64,000 nt of DNA. Origin: Fervidicoccaceae archaeon. Its GTDB lineage: Archaea; Thermoproteota; Thermoprotei_A; Sulfolobales; Fervidicoccaceae. Location of the stretch: NCBI GenBank assembly GCA_038734945.1, contig JAVYOA010000009.1:434001-498000 (forward strand), read 5' to 3'. Shown piece by piece: positions 36,145-44,339 of this stretch. The position numbers and the translations under genes are program-made. Each line of letters opens with the position of its first letter. Positions within the stretch are counted from its first letter, which is position 1. The notes under the pieces are model-generated. The model saw nothing but the letters and a program-made list of their open reading frames with translations. It did not search any database and was not told the DNA's origin.

Positions 36145-37311
36145 GTGCATCGAGGTCATTTCAACGAATACGAAAGCAGCAATGCTCAACTCACTCAAAG
36201 AAGCAACAAAGCGTTTTTACTTGTTCCGTTACTTTTGGGACTCAGTTATAGCATCTACACAGTTTCGCTTAGGGCAAAAATAGGTAGCACTATGGGAACC
36301 AACTATTCATTCATGGTACTTATAACTTCCATGGAAACTATCCCAGGAGTATTCTCAGTAGTAATGGGATACTATTCTGATAAGTTTGGAGGGAGGCTCT
36401 CAATTTATTTCGGCTTTGCGGCCTCAATTCTTCTCATACTGTTTCCATTCCTTCCTATGGAGCTCATTCCTCTTCTCGTATTCTCCTTTGTTACAATGTA
36501 CATGATTTACACTCCCTACATATATGGTATAATATTGAGGAAAGCGATGGGTTCTGGAAAGAAGTTGAGCATGCTACTAATGATGTTCTCAATTGGATGG
36601 ACGTGTGGTGGTCTTTTTCCTGCCTTCCTTTCACTAGTAGGGAAAGGAGATATGGGATTTTTCATAGCATCATTCCTCATGATGCTTTCAGCCTGGATAT
36701 TGGTAGGTATATATGGAGGAAATAGTTTTCATGAGGCTTCAAAATTCTCAATTGGGGACTTCAGAAATGCTCTTTCAACTGCTTGGTGGACAGCGATTGG
36801 TCTGATTCTCTGGTCCTCTGGATATTCAATGCTCTCTGGAGTCTTCTCACTGAAGCTCTACAACTCGGTAGGCAGCCAATTCGAATATGGCTTCTATTTT
36901 ACCTTTATAACTGGAATGGCCTCAATTATAATCAGACCCTACGCAGGTATGCTTGTAGACAGAATATCTCCTCTGAAAATGATCACAGCAAGCACAATGG
37001 CCTACTTGCTCTTATCGCTTATTCTTTTAAGGGCTCCTCCCGCTTTAATCATTATACTGTGGATCCTCCCGATCTATCCTTTCTTCGATACCAGTAGCTA
37101 TTCTCTGCTCAGCAGAATCATGACAATTCAGCTTCAATCCACGGCAGCTGGAATAATGTCGACCTCTCTCTCAATAGGAGGAGGACTTAACCTAGCAATG
37201 TACTATATGCTCAGAAATCAAAGCTACAGCACCATCCTCTTGGTTGATTCGGTAATATTCGCCCTATCAATTGCGTGGTTCATGATAGCTCCAAGGAAGT
37301 TTTCAAAGTAA
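36130..37311 (+). CDS. Major facilitator superfamily transporter
   Basis: Twelve predicted membrane helices in 393 residues. The loop between helices 2 and 3 reads GYYSDKFGGRLSIY, the MFS GxxxDRxGRR motif, and its second copy reads GMLVDRISPLKM. The family resembles oxalate/formate antiporter-like MFS proteins; the substrate cannot be named. Leaderless start at ATG 36130 is likely from the TATA position. The start codon lies in the loop of an inverted repeat. Confidence 0.85.
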   Translation: MRVNAVHRGHFNEYESSNAQLTQRSNKAFLLVPLLLGLSYSIYTVSLRAKIGSTMGTNYSFMVLITSMETIPGVFSVVMGYYSDKFGGRLSIYFGFAASILLILFPFLPMELIPLLVFSFVTMYMIYTPYIYGIILRKAMGSGKKLSMLLMMFSIGWTCGGLFPAFLSLVGKGDMGFFIASFLMMLSAWILVGIYGGNSFHEASKFSIGDFRNALSTAWWTAIGLILWSSGYSMLSGVFSLKLYNSVGSQFEYGFYFTFITGMASIIIRPYAGMLVDRISPLKMITASTMAYLLLSLILLRAPPALIIILWILPIYPFFDTSSYSLLSRIMTIQLQSTAAGIMSTSLSIGGGLNLAMYYMLRNQSYSTILLVDSVIFALSIAWFMIAPRKFSK

Positions 37312-37340
37312 ATCATTTTATTCCTCTTCTCCAAAGTATA

Positions 37341-37404
37341 AATCAATGATGACAATAGACTCCTGAGCGAAAAGCGGTGAAGAGGTGGAGCGACTCTGAA
37401 ATTT
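37341..37404 (+). ncRNA. C/D-box sRNA candidate overlapping the pyruvate kinase start
   Basis: C box ATGATGA (37346-37352), 10-nt guide, D' CTGA (37363-37366), 10-nt spacer, C' GTGAAGA (37377-37383), 12-nt guide (37384-37395), D CTGA (37396-37399). All four boxes are present with one mismatch in C'. The second guide contains the GGTGG site and the D box contains the CTG proposed as start of pyruvate kinase. A TATAAA at 37337-37342 is too close to serve this RNA, so it may be processed from a longer transcript. Chance occurrence is possible. Confidence 0.5.
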
Positions 37405-38790
37405 AGCAGAAACATAACAAAAATAATTGTTACTTTGGGTCCTTCTACTGGAACGAGAGAAATGATAAAAGCCTTGGCAGAAGCAGGAGCAGACGGCTTC
37501 AGAATAAATTTCAGTCATGGAAATACAGAGATCTGGGAAAAATATGCTAGCTACGTTCTTAGTGTTGAAGAAGAGCTCAAAAGGCCTCTAGCCTTGATTG
37601 GCGATCTCCAGGGGCCCAACCCAAGAATAGGGAATCTTCGCAGAGAGCCTTTTACATTCAAAAAAGGAGAAAAAGTGAAATTCGTTTATGAAAAGGAATC
37701 TGATGGTTCGGAGGTTCCAATACCATATAAAGAGTTCTTTGAGCTCATAACTCCTGGAGATAAAATCATCATGGCTGATGGCTCTATTTCATTCAATGTA
37801 GAGAGCTCTGAAGGTTATGAAGCATACGCTATTGCCGAGATGGAAGGTTCTCTTTACTCCAGAAAATCCTTCTCCATAAAAGGAAAACATCTAAAGCTGC
37901 CCTATGTAACAGAGCACGATAAGGAGAGCTTGAAGATTGCTGCTTCCATGGGCTTTTCTCACATAATGGCTAGCATAGTTGAGAGCTCCGCCAACATTCT
38001 AGAGCTCAAGCAGACGATATCCCGGTACTTTTCGAGCATGCCAGAAATATATTCAAAGATTGAAACAGAAAAGGGCTATGAGAACCTTGATTATATAATA
38101 AATGAAAGTGATGGTATAGTTGTTGCCAGAGGAGATCTTGGATCTCACTTTCCCATGGAAGCTCTTCCAAAGATACAGAGAGAAATTGTGCAAAAAACTA
38201 GAAAGGCTGGAAAGCCTGTTATAATTGCTACACAGCTGCTTACATCAATGCTTAACTCTCAAACGCCTACAAGAAGTGAGATAGTGGACATTTACAATTC
38301 TGTTATTGAGGGGGCGGATGCCTTGATGCTCACAAACGAGACTGCCATCGGAAACTATCCTCTACAGGCTGTAAGATGGTTGAGAGAAGCATCCAGAGAA
38401 GCTATCTCACTCTATGAAGAGGAGAGATTTCTCTATAAAGATGATACTTTCAACAGATTTGCTCATGGACTAACATCTTTGAGCGAAAGTCTAAAAGGAA
38501 AAATCCTTCTATACACAAAATCTGGTTTAACAGGAAAAATAATATCGCAGTATAGGCCAAAGGGCGGCTTCTTCGTTGGGGTTCCAAACATCAGGGCTGC
38601 TAGATCCCTCTCAATACTGTGGGGAGCCAACCCAGTCTTGATAAATGCTGAGAGCTATGACGAAGGTTTAGTAAAAATGAGAGAAGAGCTGTTGAGCAGT
38701 GGTGATATAAAAAAGGGAGATATAGTCATTGAAACATATAGATTTAAAGAGGGCGAAATTCACTCAATAAGGATCTTCTATGTTTCTTAG
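37396..38790 (+). CDS. pyk: Pyruvate kinase, probable CTG start
   Basis: Converts phosphoenolpyruvate and ADP to pyruvate and ATP. Typical motifs: TKIIVTLGPSTGT at the N-terminus, FRINFSHGN, GDLQGPNPRIG, the catalytic-lysine region YSKIETEKGYENL, ARGDLGSHFPMEALP and ATQLLTSMLNS. The first canonical codon (TTG 37435) would cut the conserved TKIIVT strand, so translation must start upstream; the frame opens only at 37381. CTG 37396 is 7 nt after GAGGTGG; an ATA at 37414 has no such site. PPDK lies convergent with a 4-bp overlap. Confidence 0.93.
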   Translation: MKFSRNITKIIVTLGPSTGTREMIKALAEAGADGFRINFSHGNTEIWEKYASYVLSVEEELKRPLALIGDLQGPNPRIGNLRREPFTFKKGEKVKFVYEKESDGSEVPIPYKEFFELITPGDKIIMADGSISFNVESSEGYEAYAIAEMEGSLYSRKSFSIKGKHLKLPYVTEHDKESLKIAASMGFSHIMASIVESSANILELKQTISRYFSSMPEIYSKIETEKGYENLDYIINESDGIVVARGDLGSHFPMEALPKIQREIVQKTRKAGKPVIIATQLLTSMLNSQTPTRSEIVDIYNSVIEGADALMLTNETAIGNYPLQAVRWLREASREAISLYEEERFLYKDDTFNRFAHGLTSLSESLKGKILLYTKSGLTGKIISQYRPKGGFFVGVPNIRAARSLSILWGANPVLINAESYDEGLVKMREELLSSGDIKKGDIVIETYRFKEGEIHSIRIFYVS

Positions 38791-41543
38791 CTCTTTCTCA
38801 TTTTCTCCTTTATGGCAGCATGGGCAGCTGCTAATCTAGCCACTAGTATTCTATATGGCGAGGCGCTGACATAATCCAGACCTGCTTGATGGAAGAACTC
38901 TATTGAATCTGGATCTCCTCCGTGCTCTCCACATATGCCAACTTCCAGATCCTTTCTTGTTCTCTTTCCCCTCTCTGTTCCTATCTTCACAAGTTCGCCA
39001 ACTCCTGTCCTATCTATGACTTCAAACGGATTCACCTTCAGTATGTCCAGCTCGAGATACTTCGGGAGGAATTTGTTCTCCACGTCATCCCTGCTGAAGC
39101 TGAAGACAGCTTGTGTGAGGTCATTAGTTCCAAAACTGAAGAATTCAGCATGCTTCGCTATTTCGTCCGCTACAAGACATGCCCTGACAGTTTCTATCAT
39201 TGTGCCAATTTTGTAATCCAGCTTGATTCCATATTTTTTCTCTATTTCCTCAGCAGTGGGTAAAATTGCCTTCTCCTTCACGAATTTTATTTCCTCTGGG
39301 ATAGCTACTTGGGGAATCATTATTTCTATTATTGGGTTCTTTCCCTGCAGCTTTAGCTCAGCTGCAGCTGAAAGTATTGCCCTCGTGAGGCCAATGTATA
39401 CTTCTGGGAAGGTCACTCCAACTCTGACTCCTCTATGACCCATCATTGGATTAGCTTCAGTAAGAGCTGAGACTCTTCTGTATAGCTTCTCAAGCTCAGC
39501 TATTTTTTCCTTTGAAGCACCAGCAAGCCTTGCCTCATATATTTCCCTCAATATTTCCTCTGGCTTTGGAAGGAACTCGTGAAGTGGGGGATCTATGAGC
39601 CTCACTATGACTGGAAGCCCATCCATAATCTCGAATATTTCCTTGAAATCTGCCTTGATCATTTCGGCTAATTCGCTCATAGCTTTCATTCTCTCCTCCG
39701 AAGTCTCTGCGAGAATGACCTTCCTCAGGACCTCGAGGCGCTCAGGTCTTCTGAACATTCTCTCTATTCTCAGCAGCCCAATTCCCTCTGCACCATATTC
39801 TCTAGCAATTTTTGCATCCTGTGGAAGATCAGCATTTGCCCTCACCCCCAGTCTCCTGAACTTGTCAGCCCACCCTAGCAGGATCTGCAGCTCCCCTCCA
39901 ACTGAGGGCCTTATAGTAGGAACAGCCCCAAGATATACATTGCCAGTATTCCCATCTATTGTTATCAAATCTCCCTCCTTCACAACCACTCCATTTACTT
40001 CAAACTGCTTTCTATCATAATCTATCTTTATAGCCTCAGCTCCCACAACAGCTGGCTTTCCAATACCCCTCGCCACAACAGCAGCATGGCTAGTCATTCC
40101 ACCTCTGCTGGTAAGTATTCCTACCGCTGCATAGAATCCATGAACATCATCTGGCTTTGTTTCAACCCTTACTAATATGAGGCTTTTTCCTTGCTTGGCT
40201 TTTTCAACAGCATCATCTGGATGGAACACAACCTCACCGCTCACAGCACCCGGAGATGCTGCCAGGCCCTTCGCAATAGGTTTGCTTGCCTTGGACTCAT
40301 CAATCCTTGGATATAGAAGCTGGAGGACAACTTCTGGTTTGACTTTCAGCACAGCCTCCTCCTCCGTTAATATTCCTTCCCTCACCATATCGACAGCTGT
40401 TTTTATTCTGGCAATTGGAGTCATCTTAGCATCTCTGGTCTGAAGGAAGTAGAGCTTACCTTTTTCCACAGTGAATTCAACATCCTGAACGTCCTTATTT
40501 ACTCTTTCTAGCATCTTCAAATTTGCGTATAAGCTCTCATACAAGCTCGGGAATCTCTCCTTCAGGTCGGAAATGTGCATAGGCGTTCTTATTCCAGCAA
40601 CAACATCCTCACCTTGGGCGTTTGGAAGGAACTCTCCATAAATTTCATTTTCTCCAGTTGCTACGTTTCTTGAAAAGACCACTCCTGTTCCTGAGTCCAT
40701 TCCCATGTTTCCAAATACCATTGATTGAACAGTAACAGCAGTGCAACCAGCAATTTCCTGAGTTATTTTATTTGCGATTCTGTAGTATATGGCCCTTGGA
40801 TTCATCCAGGATCTGAATACTGCCTTTATTGCTGTTTCCAATTGTTTCCAAGGATCCTGTGGAAAACCTCCAGCCTCCCTTTTTATAATATCTTTATATT
40901 CATTAACAAGTTCCTTTAGCGCTAGTGTTCCCAGTTCCACATCGCTCTTTGCTCCATATTTTTCCTTGATTCTGGTGAGGGCTTCGTCGAACTTCTTGTC
41001 ATCTATGCTCAGGACAATTTTCCCATATAGTGAGAGGAATCTTCTATAGGAATCATAAGCGAATCTCTCGTCGTTTGTCTGCTCGGCAAGGCCTTTCACT
41101 GTTTCGTCATTTAGTCCCAAATTCAGAACTGTGTCCATCATTCCAGGCATTGAGACTGGAGCTCCGCTCCTCACCGAAACAAGAAGGGGATTTTTCGGAT
41201 CTCCGAAGATCCTACCTCTCTTCTTCTCAAGTACCTTCATTCTCTCTCTTACTTCATCCATCAATCCATTTGGGAGGGAAAGAGTATCAATTATCGCCCA
41301 GAGCTTTCTAATGAGCTCATCTCTTACAGCGGGAGGAGGATTTTTCTCCAGCTGTCTTACCAGCTCATCAACTTCAGCCTTTCTTGGTGCATAGAAGTCT
41401 CTGCAAGCATCGGTTGTTATAGTGAAGCCCGGAGGCACTGGAAGACCAGCTTTTGCCATTAGTGAGAGGCCAGCACCTTTCCCTCCAAATAGCTTTTTAT
41501 TATTTGGATCTCCTTCCTCGAAGTCAAATACATATCTTTTCAA
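38787..41543 (-). CDS. ppdK: Pyruvate, phosphate dikinase
   Basis: Interconverts pyruvate, ATP and phosphate with PEP, AMP and pyrophosphate. N-terminal nucleotide-binding domain (LFGGKGAGLSLM, SVRSGAPVSMPGMMDTVLN), central swivelling domain with the phosphorylated histidine in GGMTSHAAVVARGIGKPAVV, and a C-terminal PEP-binding barrel ending with GICGEHGGDP. 918 aa is complete. TTG 41543 after GGTGT (7 nt) is preferred over GTG 41552, which overlaps that site. Overlap with the pyruvate kinase stop suggests antisense interplay at the 3' ends. Confidence 0.96.
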   Translation of the reverse strand: MKRYVFDFEEGDPNNKKLFGGKGAGLSLMAKAGLPVPPGFTITTDACRDFYAPRKAEVDELVRQLEKNPPPAVRDELIRKLWAIIDTLSLPNGLMDEVRERMKVLEKKRGRIFGDPKNPLLVSVRSGAPVSMPGMMDTVLNLGLNDETVKGLAEQTNDERFAYDSYRRFLSLYGKIVLSIDDKKFDEALTRIKEKYGAKSDVELGTLALKELVNEYKDIIKREAGGFPQDPWKQLETAIKAVFRSWMNPRAIYYRIANKITQEIAGCTAVTVQSMVFGNMGMDSGTGVVFSRNVATGENEIYGEFLPNAQGEDVVAGIRTPMHISDLKERFPSLYESLYANLKMLERVNKDVQDVEFTVEKGKLYFLQTRDAKMTPIARIKTAVDMVREGILTEEEAVLKVKPEVVLQLLYPRIDESKASKPIAKGLAASPGAVSGEVVFHPDDAVEKAKQGKSLILVRVETKPDDVHGFYAAVGILTSRGGMTSHAAVVARGIGKPAVVGAEAIKIDYDRKQFEVNGVVVKEGDLITIDGNTGNVYLGAVPTIRPSVGGELQILLGWADKFRRLGVRANADLPQDAKIAREYGAEGIGLLRIERMFRRPERLEVLRKVILAETSEERMKAMSELAEMIKADFKEIFEIMDGLPVIVRLIDPPLHEFLPKPEEILREIYEARLAGASKEKIAELEKLYRRVSALTEANPMMGHRGVRVGVTFPEVYIGLTRAILSAAAELKLQGKNPIIEIMIPQVAIPEEIKFVKEKAILPTAEEIEKKYGIKLDYKIGTMIETVRACLVADEIAKHAEFFSFGTNDLTQAVFSFSRDDVENKFLPKYLELDILKVNPFEVIDRTGVGELVKIGTERGKRTRKDLEVGICGEHGGDPDSIEFFHQAGLDYVSASPYRILVARLAAAHAAIKEKMRKS

Positions 41544-41720
41544 ATCGCTCACACCTTTTTGAATTATGAATGTTTTTCATTACTTAAATAGTTTTATCAT
41601 TACTATTAATATATGCTTTGTTTGCTTGAATTGAAACATTGAATGTCTTTATAAATGGACTATTTTAAAAGTTTATCATTTAACTGTAAAGAAAAAGTCT
41701 CCAAATAATTTTCTCTTTCA

Positions 41721-42014
41721 TCAGCCTATATAGCGATTTTCTCTCTCTTTTTTTGACAGCGAATAGAACTTCACTTCGAATCCTCTCCTACTGACCATGC
41801 ATACTCTTCTCAATGGACAAGCCGAGCAATTTTCCGAACAGCTCGAGATCTCGTGCACTTCTTCCAATATTCCCTTCAAGACCAGAATATCAAGAGCTTT
41901 TTCCAATTCCTTCTTATCTACATCGAGATCCTTCGCTAGTCCTTCCACGCTTATCAATTTTTTCTTCTTCATTTCTTCGATTATGGCTTTCTCCAACGGG
42001 GTACTTGTGTGCAT
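41721..42014 (-). CDS. Winged-helix protein with four-cysteine motif
   Basis: N-terminal winged helix (EKAIIEEMKKKKLISVEGLA, KDLDVDKKELEKALDILVLK) followed by CSENCSACPLRRVC, a cluster-type motif like that of FeoC-related proteins. It may sense iron-sulfur status or bind a 4Fe-4S cluster. It comes right after the Taw1 gene (6 bp), so it could assist or control that iron-sulfur enzyme. Start ATG 42014. Specific function unknown. Confidence 0.7.
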   Translation of the reverse strand: MHTSTPLEKAIIEEMKKKKLISVEGLAKDLDVDKKELEKALDILVLKGILEEVHEISSCSENCSACPLRRVCMVSRRGFEVKFYSLSKKERENRYIG

Positions 42015-42020
42015 CAATCC

Positions 42021-43025
42021 TCAATCAGCCTGAGACCATCCTTCTGGGCATCCTTTCCCGAATCTAATCGGCCTTTCTAGCTTTGAGAGGAGAGCAATCC
42101 TGCTAGCTTTGCTACTGCTCCTTATGGGATAGCCTGTGGCTTTAGAAAGCTTTTCAGCAAATGAAATAACTTCTTCGTAGGTGGGCATATTATCCTTGCT
42201 CAGCCTGAGCATGCTTGCACCAACATACATGTATGCCTTAGGTTCAATGTAGGTTGGCTGCATGATTTCAATTAGTTTGCTGAATCCCTTTACTGCTTTC
42301 TCATCCATGTTTATGCCCTTTATTAGAGTTATTCTGAGAACAGTAGGCCTCCCATAATCGCTCAAGCCTTCTAGAGTTCTCATTGTCATTTCCCAAGCAT
42401 TAGGCACCAAGGGCTGATTCACCCACTCATACATTTCCTTGCTGTATGCTTCCATACTTATATAGAGCTGGGATGGCTTTTCTTTCAAGTTCAAAATAAC
42501 ATCCGGTCTCACTCCTCTTGTAACTAGAAAAGTGGTTAGTCCTCTTCTGTGAAACTCCCTTATCAGCTCATCCAACCTATTATACAGTGTAGGTTCGCCA
42601 GTGAGACTTATAGCAACATGCTTCGGGTTCATTGCTTCCTCAAATAGAGTTTTATCAACCTTGGGATGAACTTTGTAGCCGCTTAGAAGCCTTCTTTGCC
42701 CCTCTATTATTTTATCTACGAGAGTGGAGATATCCTCATCAAAGTCCGGCATCTTTGTTTCGTTCCAATTTATACCAGCATCCTGCGGTCTAAGTCTCCA
42801 GCAATGGATACAGGCATTCCAGCACCAGAAAGCAGCTGGAGACATCTGTATACATCTGTGGCTCTCTATTCCATAAAATTTGCATTTATAGCAGTATCTG
42901 TTCTGAGTTAGAGCATTTCTTGTCCAGCTGCAGGTTTTCAATACTGTATGCTGATTAGCAAAATAGTATCCTTGCTTCTTCATTACCTCACTGAGCGCAT
43001 CCAGCCCTTCCTTCTCTACGTTCAT
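42021..43025 (-). CDS. taw1: tRNA 4-demethylwyosine synthase (Taw1/TYW1)
   Basis: Radical SAM enzyme that uses pyruvate to convert m1G37 of tRNA-Phe to imG-14, the tricyclic core of wyosine. Two cysteine groups are visible: the radical SAM motif CWNACIHC (C71, C75, C78 in the longer numbering) and the N-terminal set CSW, CYKC and RCIQ for the second cluster. SLTGEPTLYNRLDELI is the SAM-binding GEP region. ATG 43025 follows GGTGG by 5 nt. Partner tRNA methyltransferases are not in the window. Confidence 0.95.
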   Translation of the reverse strand: MNVEKEGLDALSEVMKKQGYYFANQHTVLKTCSWTRNALTQNRYCYKCKFYGIESHRCIQMSPAAFWCWNACIHCWRLRPQDAGINWNETKMPDFDEDISTLVDKIIEGQRRLLSGYKVHPKVDKTLFEEAMNPKHVAISLTGEPTLYNRLDELIREFHRRGLTTFLVTRGVRPDVILNLKEKPSQLYISMEAYSKEMYEWVNQPLVPNAWEMTMRTLEGLSDYGRPTVLRITLIKGINMDEKAVKGFSKLIEIMQPTYIEPKAYMYVGASMLRLSKDNMPTYEEVISFAEKLSKATGYPIRSSSKASRIALLSKLERPIRFGKGCPEGWSQAD

Positions 43026-43036
43026 GCCCTCCACCT

Positions 43037-43732
43037 TTATTCTCTCTTTATATAAATAAAATAGCCGGCAATTAATAAAATGATGATAATAATAGCAGCA
43101 TAATCAATTGTTCTTGCATAATTCTCAACAATAACCCAATTTTCTCCAAGTAAATAGCCTAAATATGTAAGTATAGCGTTCCAGGGAATTGAACCAACCA
43201 GAGTTAGCAACAGAAAAGGAAGAATTTTCATTTTCGCAATTCCTGCAGGAAGTGAGACAACAGTTCTAACTGCTGGCATCATTCTTCCGGAAAACACTAT
43301 CATGTTCCCATACCTGATGAAGAGATTTCTCGCCCTCTCGATGTCCTTTTCGCTTATCAAGAAATACTTGCCATATTTCTCTACGAAGGAAAGTCCAGGC
43401 CCACTTCCAATTTTGTAAAGGATAAAAGCTCCTAGAAGATTGCCGAGGGTTCCAGCCAATATTACTAGCACTAAATTCAATTGACCTCTCCAGACCAGAA
43501 AACCAGAAAAGGTCATAACGATCTCGCTGGGAATTGGGATTAGAGCACTCTCAAGCGTCATCAGAATAAAAATTCCTATGTATCCTATCCTCAATATTAG
43601 CTCAGTTGAGTAATTTACCACGGTTTCTACAGCTGATTTCCCCGTTCTAATTTGAATTACATAAATGGAAAAAAATGCTAATATTAGGATCGCAAAAAGG
43701 AAGAGGAAAAAAGTTTTATTGTTTTTACTCAT
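43037..43732 (-). CDS. DedA-family (VTT) membrane protein
   Basis: About five membrane helices. Family marks: ESALIPIPSEIVMTFSGFLV, AGTLGNLLGAFILYKIG with the GNxxG stretch, and FSGRMMPAVRTVVSLPAGIA containing the conserved RxxPxxR. ATG 43732 after GAGGA is chosen; the longer frame would overlap the upstream RHH gene. DedA proteins maintain membrane lipid or proton balance in bacteria; function in archaea is open. Confidence 0.9.
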   Translation of the reverse strand: MSKNNKTFFLFLFAILILAFFSIYVIQIRTGKSAVETVVNYSTELILRIGYIGIFILMTLESALIPIPSEIVMTFSGFLVWRGQLNLVLVILAGTLGNLLGAFILYKIGSGPGLSFVEKYGKYFLISEKDIERARNLFIRYGNMIVFSGRMMPAVRTVVSLPAGIAKMKILPFLLLTLVGSIPWNAILTYLGYLLGENWVIVENYARTIDYAAIIIIILLIAGYFIYIKRE

Positions 43733-43746
43733 ATCTCTATTCCTCT

Positions 43747-44244
43747 TCAAGCCTGAGTTATTTTTTTGACCATTTGACATTTTTGAGCAACCGTAATCAT
43801 TGAGATCCCTTTTGGTATTACTACTTCCTCTGCTATTTTTATACTTCTAATTTTTTCTCTGAAGATGTCTTCTGTCACATCATCTGTGAACACAATTTTT
43901 TTCACATTTAAGAGAAGAATAGGTCTATCTGCCTTCATAAGGTCGTTTGCTGTTATCCTTATTTCTCCTATGTCCTTAATTATAATAGACGTCTGCTGAG
44001 CTGGTAGTGCTGTCCTTATTGATGTAAGAGCTTTATCTGTGGACTTTTGAAATATCTCGAGCCCGGCATCTAGCGCAGAGAGAAAGTCCCTCATTGCCTC
44101 ATTTATAGCAGTGCCAACCGTTATATTCAATTCCTTTGCTTTCCTCGATATTCTTTCGTAGAGATCCTTATCAATACCTCTGATCGTCACTGATACCTTC
44201 TTCTCCTCTTCCTCGTCTTTATTTTCCGTCATTTCCATCATCAT
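43747..44244 (-). CDS. Ribbon-helix-helix regulator with unknown C-terminal domain
   Basis: The stretch KKVSVTIRGIDKDLYERISR and ELNITVGTAINEAM has the strand-helix-helix pattern of CopG/Arc-type DNA-binding proteins. About 100 residues follow, with a beta-rich domain (TSIIIKDIGEIRITANDLM, PILLLNVKKIVFTDDV) that may bind a ligand. ATG 44244 lies next to tandem TTGTAATAC repeats, so the protein probably represses itself and perhaps the divergent MATE exporter. Two cysteines are near the N- and C-termini of the longer frame only. Confidence 0.75.
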   Translation of the reverse strand: MMMEMTENKDEEEEKKVSVTIRGIDKDLYERISRKAKELNITVGTAINEAMRDFLSALDAGLEIFQKSTDKALTSIRTALPAQQTSIIIKDIGEIRITANDLMKADRPILLLNVKKIVFTDDVTEDIFREKIRSIKIAEEVVIPKGISMITVAQKCQMVKKITQA

Positions 44245-44312
44245 TGTAATACTTGTAATACAAAGGTTTTTATATTTTCTCATTGTTTTATAAAATGTAA
44301 TAAATTTACATT
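44244..44312. promoter_or_regulatory. Repeat-rich operator between RHH regulator and MATE exporter
   Basis: Two perfect tandem 9-bp repeats TTGTAATAC (44244-44252, 44253-44261) lie at the regulator start. A 19-bp imperfect palindrome with arms AATGTAA and TTACATT (44294-44312) overlaps the end of a TTTTATAAAA TATA box (about 44287-44295) for the exporter. All share the TGTAAT core. The arrangement fits binding sites for a dimeric RHH protein controlling both directions. Confidence 0.6.
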
Positions 44313-44339
44313 ATTTCAATTTAAGATGGTGGTTTGTTC

